Shown piece by piece: positions 32,751 to 35,157 of a DNA stretch of 35,157 bases. The notes under the pieces were generated by a model. That model was not told the origin of the DNA. It did no database searches and saw nothing but the letters and a program-made list of their open reading frames with translations. Numbering within the stretch: position 1 is the stretch's first letter; every line of letters starts with the position of its first letter. Source of the stretch: XBB1006 sp051877515 (GTDB taxonomy: Bacteria > Bacillota > Clostridia > Lachnospirales > Lachnospiraceae); assembly GCA_051877515.1 (NCBI GenBank), contig JBJEIY010000027.1, positions 1 to 35,157 on the forward strand, read 5' to 3'. The position numbers were made by a program, and so were the translations under genes.

Positions 32751-33536
32751 ATGTCAATTTTAGAAGTAAACAATCTATCCAAAGACTTTGGTTCTACCAA
32801 GGTATTGAAAAATATCAGTTTTTCCCTGGAACAGGGACAGGTAATTTCCATTATCGGTTCTTCCGGTAGTGGTAAAACTACCCTGCTTCGGTGTTTAAAC
32901 TTTCTGGAACAGCCGGATGAGGGAACTATCTGTGTAAACAATGAAACCCTGTTTGATGCCGCTGTTCCTGCAACACGCTCGGAAACAGCCATACGCAAGA
33001 AACGACTGCACTTCGGTCTGGTTTTTCAGTCCTTTTATCTGTTTCCCCAGTACACTGCCCTGCAGAATGTTATGCTGGCAAAAAATCTTATGGCAAAAGA
33101 ACTTCCTGACTATAAGACAAGAAAAAAAGAGATTTTCCAGCAAAACCGTATACAGGCAGAACAACTGCTAGATCAGATGGGACTGTCTAATCGTATGGAT
33201 CATTATCCGCACCAGCTTTCCGGTGGACAGTGCCAACGTGTTGCCATCGCCCGTGCTTTGGCCATGCAGCCCGATATCCTATGTTTCGATGAACCTACTT
33301 CTGCATTGGATCCGGAGCTTACCGGAGAAGTACTGAAAGTCATCAAAGAACTGGCACAAAAACGGACCACCATGCTCATCGTAACTCATGAAATGGCTTT
33401 TGCAAGGGATGTCTCCGATCAGGTGCTTTTCATGGATGATGGACAGATCCTGGAACGCGGTACCCCGGAAGAAGTATTCGGAGACCCAAAAACAGAAAGG
33501 GCAAAGCAGTTTTTGGGTTGCTTTGCTGCAAATTAA
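32751..33536 (+). CDS. Polar amino acid ABC transporter ATP-binding protein (GlnQ family)
   Basis: A 261-residue ATPase. It has Walker A GSSGSGKTT (about residues 36-44), a Q-loop in FGLVFQSFYLFPQ, the ABC signature LSGGQCQR (one Gln-to-Cys change from the common LSGGQQQR, usually tolerated), Walker B DILCFDEPTSALD and the His switch in VTHEM. It couples ATP hydrolysis to import of a polar amino acid with the two preceding gene products. The gene starts 50 bases after the permease stop, following GGAGGTAACT. Confidence 0.93.
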   Translation: MSILEVNNLSKDFGSTKVLKNISFSLEQGQVISIIGSSGSGKTTLLRCLNFLEQPDEGTICVNNETLFDAAVPATRSETAIRKKRLHFGLVFQSFYLFPQYTALQNVMLAKNLMAKELPDYKTRKKEIFQQNRIQAEQLLDQMGLSNRMDHYPHQLSGGQCQRVAIARALAMQPDILCFDEPTSALDPELTGEVLKVIKELAQKRTTMLIVTHEMAFARDVSDQVLFMDDGQILERGTPEEVFGDPKTERAKQFLGCFAAN

Positions 33537-33606
33537 GATCCGCAACCTGTCTGTTTTAACAATTCCTTTTCTTCTTCATATAGTAAAAGAAAAAAGGAGT
33601 TTCGTG

Positions 33607-33957
33607 ATGTATAACAGCCAATGTAATTGCAGTGACCAGAAGCATGTTCATGAATTAACAGGTAGTGTTAGGATTTTTAATGAATGTGATGACTGCCACA
33701 ACCATCGGTTCTGTACAGTAACCGGTGAAGCAATTTATACCAAAGATAAATACGATCATATTCATGAAGTAAAATTCCACACTGATTTTTCCGATAAGCA
33801 TTTTCATGAATTTTGCGGAAAAACCGGTGGTGCCATAGATGTAGGTAATGGCAAACATGTACACTTCATTAAAGATTTTACTGAAGAAGAAGATGGACAC
33901 AAGCATGAATTTCAGGCAGCAACTTTGATTGACAGTCCTATCGACTTCAAGTACTGA
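33607..33957 (+). CDS. YmaF-like histidine-rich protein
   Basis: A 116-residue soluble protein with at least six H-x-H units: KHVHEL, HNHRF, DHIHEV, KHFHEF, KHVHFI and HKHEF. They are spaced 15-25 residues apart, in the way of the YmaF family, together with Cys pairs near the N-terminus (CNCSDQKH and CDDCHNH). The start at ATG 33607 follows GGAG. It lies 70 bases after the amino acid transporter ATPase, without a terminator between, so co-transcription is likely. Metal binding is inferred from the His/Cys pattern; the function is unknown. A longer in-frame reading from 33388 overlaps the ATPase gene and is rejected. Confidence 0.75.
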   Translation: MYNSQCNCSDQKHVHELTGSVRIFNECDDCHNHRFCTVTGEAIYTKDKYDHIHEVKFHTDFSDKHFHEFCGKTGGAIDVGNGKHVHFIKDFTEEEDGHKHEFQAATLIDSPIDFKY

Positions 33958-33980
33958 AACTGCCAAGAATTATGTGTAGG

Positions 33981-34012
33981 AAAAAACCGGAAGTCTGCTT
34001 TAGACTTCCGGT
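33981..34012 (-). terminator. Terminator of the hicAB operon
   Basis: On the minus strand the 11-bp stem ACCGGAAGTCT/AGACTTCCGGT with a 5-base loop is followed by TTTTTT (33981-33986). It lies about 60 bases past the hicB stop. There is no U tract in the plus direction, so termination of the converging ymaF transcript is unclear. Confidence 0.75.
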
Positions 34013-34069
34013 AAAAAAATATATCATCTTGTTTCGTAAGTATTCATGAAAATAAGGTAAAAAAAACCT

Positions 34070-34510
34070 TTAACTTCGCCTTTCCAAGTTTAAAACTCGC
34101 AGCAAGGCTTCCTGAAGAATTCTAGATACATTAACCCCCGCTTTTTCAGCCTCATAATTTAGCCAGCTTGGCAATGCCACATTTCTTCGAACCGTTTTTG
34201 TGTCAATCTTTCTTCTATATTCTGAGAAATCTACATCCACAAATGTCAAAATACCCTTTGAAAACTCTGAATAATCTTCACTATTTTCTATTTTAATCCT
34301 TACATCCTTCTGATCTGATGGCACAGGTATTCCTTCTCCGTGATCCTCCATAGAAATCCCTGTTACCCCAATCGCATCACGCACCATCTCAATGACGTCA
34401 GCAAGGCTATCTCCTTCCGTCATAATAGCCATATCCGGTACACAGGCTAAAAATGGATGTTCCTCACCATTTTCGGTTTCGATAATAAAAGTTGGATAAA
34501 CCTGCTTCAT
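34070..34510 (-). CDS. hicB: HicB-family antitoxin with C-terminal ribbon-helix-helix domain
   Basis: A 146-residue antitoxin. The N-terminal half (about 1-60) is the partial RNase H-like HicB domain, with YPTFIIETENGEEHPFLACVPDM and the AIMTEGDSLADVIEMVRDAIG helix. The C-terminal part (about 105-140) is a ribbon-helix-helix DNA-binding segment, with TVRRNVALPSWLNYEAEKAGVNVSRILQEAL residues. It binds and neutralises HicA and represses the operon. It starts 18 bases after the hicA stop with an AAGGAG site. Toxin-first order is normal for hicAB. Confidence 0.9.
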   Translation of the reverse strand: MKQVYPTFIIETENGEEHPFLACVPDMAIMTEGDSLADVIEMVRDAIGVTGISMEDHGEGIPVPSDQKDVRIKIENSEDYSEFSKGILTFVDVDFSEYRRKIDTKTVRRNVALPSWLNYEAEKAGVNVSRILQEALLRVLNLERRS

Positions 34511-34528
34511 AACATCACACTCCTTTAT

Positions 34529-34699
34529 TTATAATCCCCATTTTTTAATGATCGATCTTGCTAGTATTTCATTAATATTCTTATGGCGTGGAATCTGTTC
34601 GATATCATTTCCTCGCCTGTATATGTCATGATTGCCTCCATGTCTTTCAAACACAAACCCGGCTTTTTCAAGTTTTTTGACCAATTCTCGACATTTCAC
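34529..34699 (-). CDS. hicA: HicA-family mRNA interferase toxin
   Basis: A 56-residue toxin with the double-stranded-RNA-binding-like fold of HicA. It begins VKCRELVKKLEKAGF and has the conserved RHGGNHDIYRR, whose His is the predicted catalytic residue. It cleaves mRNA to arrest growth when HicB falls. The start chosen is GTG 34699 after AAGGAGGAAGG. An in-frame extension back to 34813 runs across the promoter at 34721-34748, so it cannot be coding from this transcript. It is slightly shorter than the typical 60-80 residues, but all family features are visible. Confidence 0.88.
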   Translation of the reverse strand: MKCRELVKKLEKAGFVFERHGGNHDIYRRGNDIEQIPRHKNINEILARSIIKKWGL

Positions 34700-34720
34700 T
34701 GAAATATCCTTCCTCCTTAT

Positions 34721-34748
34721 ATTATACACAACAATTGTGTAATGTAAA
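34721..34748 (-). promoter_or_regulatory. hicAB promoter with internal operator
   Basis: On the minus strand TTTACA (34743-34748), a 16-base spacer and a perfect TATAAT (34721-34726) precede hicA. A perfect 6-3-6 dyad ACACAA-TTG-TTGTGT (34726-34740 on the map) fills the spacer, a fitting HicB ribbon-helix-helix operator that would block RNA polymerase. The transcript would begin about 15 bases before the GTG start. Confidence 0.7.
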
Positions 34749-34827
34749 TAATCTTGTAAATGAAAAAAATAGTAAACAACAACTAATTTGGTAATTTCGC
34801 CGGAATACGGCAAAGAGAGTTGAAAAG

Positions 34828-34854
34828 AACTGGAAGCCCTTAGGGCTTCCAGTT
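34828..34854 (-). terminator. Terminator of the rRNA/tRNA-Trp operon
   Basis: Perfect 12-bp arms AACTGGAAGCCC (34828-34839) and GGGCTTCCAGTT (34843-34854) with loop TTA are followed by CTTTTC on the minus strand. It lies eight bases past the tRNA 3' end and is a strong stem. The plus side ends in TTTTAG, so some bidirectional action is possible. Confidence 0.75.
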
Positions 34855-34861
34855 TTAGAAA

Positions 34862-34932
34862 CAGGGGTGAAGGGAATCGAACCCCTCTCTGGAGTTTTGG
34901 AGACTCTTATTCTACCGATGAACTACACCCCT
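34862..34932 (-). tRNA. tRNA-Trp (anticodon CCA)
   Basis: A 71-base cloverleaf on the minus strand. The acceptor stem is AGGGGTG/CACCCCT with discriminator G, the T arm AGGGG-TTCGATT-CCCTT, and the anticodon loop CTCCAAA puts CCA at positions 34-36 after U33. The 3' CCA end is not encoded (TTT follows). It is closely similar to Bacillus tRNA-Trp in layout. It follows the 23S gene in the rRNA operon with about 165 bases between. Confidence 0.93.
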
Positions 34933-35049
34933 ATATAAATTTATAATACGCTATTTTTCTGAATCGCGCAATAAAAATTTTGTACCTTGAAAATCACATA
35001 CAGTATATCCTGTTTCAAACCTTTTGTTCCACAATCCATTGCGCTCTCA

Positions 35050-35101
35050 TGACTTGCTTCGCAAGTCACTGTCGCTTGTCGCGGTTTGTGAAACAAACCG
35101 C
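35050..35101 (-). other. Two hairpins immediately downstream of 23S rRNA
   Basis: Stem 1 is GCGGTTTGT/ACAAACCGC (35081-35089 with 35093-35101). Stem 2 is TGACTTGC/GCAAGTCA (35050-35057 with 35061-35068). Both have 3-base loops and no U tract, so they are more likely processing stems or part of the transcribed spacer than terminators. They lie between the 23S 3' end and tRNA-Trp, where 5S would be expected. Confidence 0.5.
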
Positions 35102-35157
35102 TTAGGTCATACCCTCGACCGATTAGTAACAGTCAGCTCCATACATTACTGCACTTC
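35102..35157 (-). rRNA. 23S rRNA, 3' end (partial)
   Basis: Read on the minus strand, the last bases include the conserved GCAGTAATGTATGGAGCTG and ACTAATCGGTCGAGG segments near the 3' end of bacterial 23S rRNA. The rest lies beyond the window edge. The exact 3' boundary is estimated from the family pattern, within a few bases. Confidence 0.88.

Noticed and set aside
33388..33606. In-frame N-terminal extension of the YmaF-like protein
   Set aside because: It overlaps the ABC ATPase gene in another frame; the ATG at 33607 has a ribosome site and begins the family-like sequence.
34700..34813. In-frame N-terminal extension of HicA
   Set aside because: It crosses the predicted promoter (34721-34748). 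The GTG at 34699 has a proper ribosome site and gives the usual HicA N-terminus.

Overview
The window looks like chromosomal DNA of a low-to-mid GC anaerobic Firmicute, most likely a Lachnospiraceae-type Clostridium relative. The support is the clostridial single-chain PurL, the PadR/DUF1700/DUF4097 cassette, strong AGGAGG ribosome sites, TTGACA/TATAAT-type promoters and U-tailed terminators. Species cannot be named from the sequence alone. I see no prophage, CRISPR array, transposase or integrase. Most of the window is ordinary core and carbohydrate-uptake DNA.

Region 1 (1-12434) is a pentose island. On the minus strand, from right to left, lie a sugar-binding lipoprotein, a double-ATPase subunit, two permeases (a YtfQRT-YjfF-like furanose transporter), L-arabinose isomerase AraA and an FGGY kinase that is probably a ribulokinase. 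Intrinsic terminators after the binding protein and after the last permease probably grade expression along the operon. A divergent GntR/LacI hybrid regulator (AraR-like) is followed, convergently, by an AraC-type response regulator and a FucI-family isomerase. The two convergent regulators share a CTAG stop, and each gene carries the other's terminator in its 3' coding end. No L-ribulose-5-phosphate 4-epimerase and no histidine kinase for the response regulator lie in the window.

Region 2 (12475-17357) holds purL, encoding the 1251-residue FGAM synthase with fused glutaminase, and a divergent LysR regulator. The LysR gene has a 7-11-7 inverted repeat over its promoter.

Region 3 (17416-26995) is a tightly packed minus-strand operon. 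It encodes a giant secreted amidase with about ten Fn3 repeats and a glucosaminidase domain, a polyprenyl-phosphate sugar transferase, a Mbeg1-like alpha/beta hydrolase and a PD-(D/E)XK nuclease fused to an XPD/DinG-type Fe-S helicase. Cell-envelope and DNA-processing functions are joined by near-zero spacing.

Region 4 (27055-29173) is a PadR-DUF1700-DUF4097 cassette with a near-consensus promoter, a candidate operator and ATGA overlaps. It is probably an envelope-stress or self-regulating membrane module. Region 5 (29197-33957) has aminopeptidase P, divergent from a polar amino acid ABC transporter that is followed by a His-rich YmaF-like protein. Region 6 (34070-35157) has a HicAB toxin-antitoxin pair with an operator inside its promoter, tRNA-Trp, and the 3' end of a 23S rRNA gene on the minus strand with no 5S gene between 23S and the tRNA.

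The only gene-free stretch over 300 bases is 7897-8235. It holds the transporter promoter and two candidate operator dyads.
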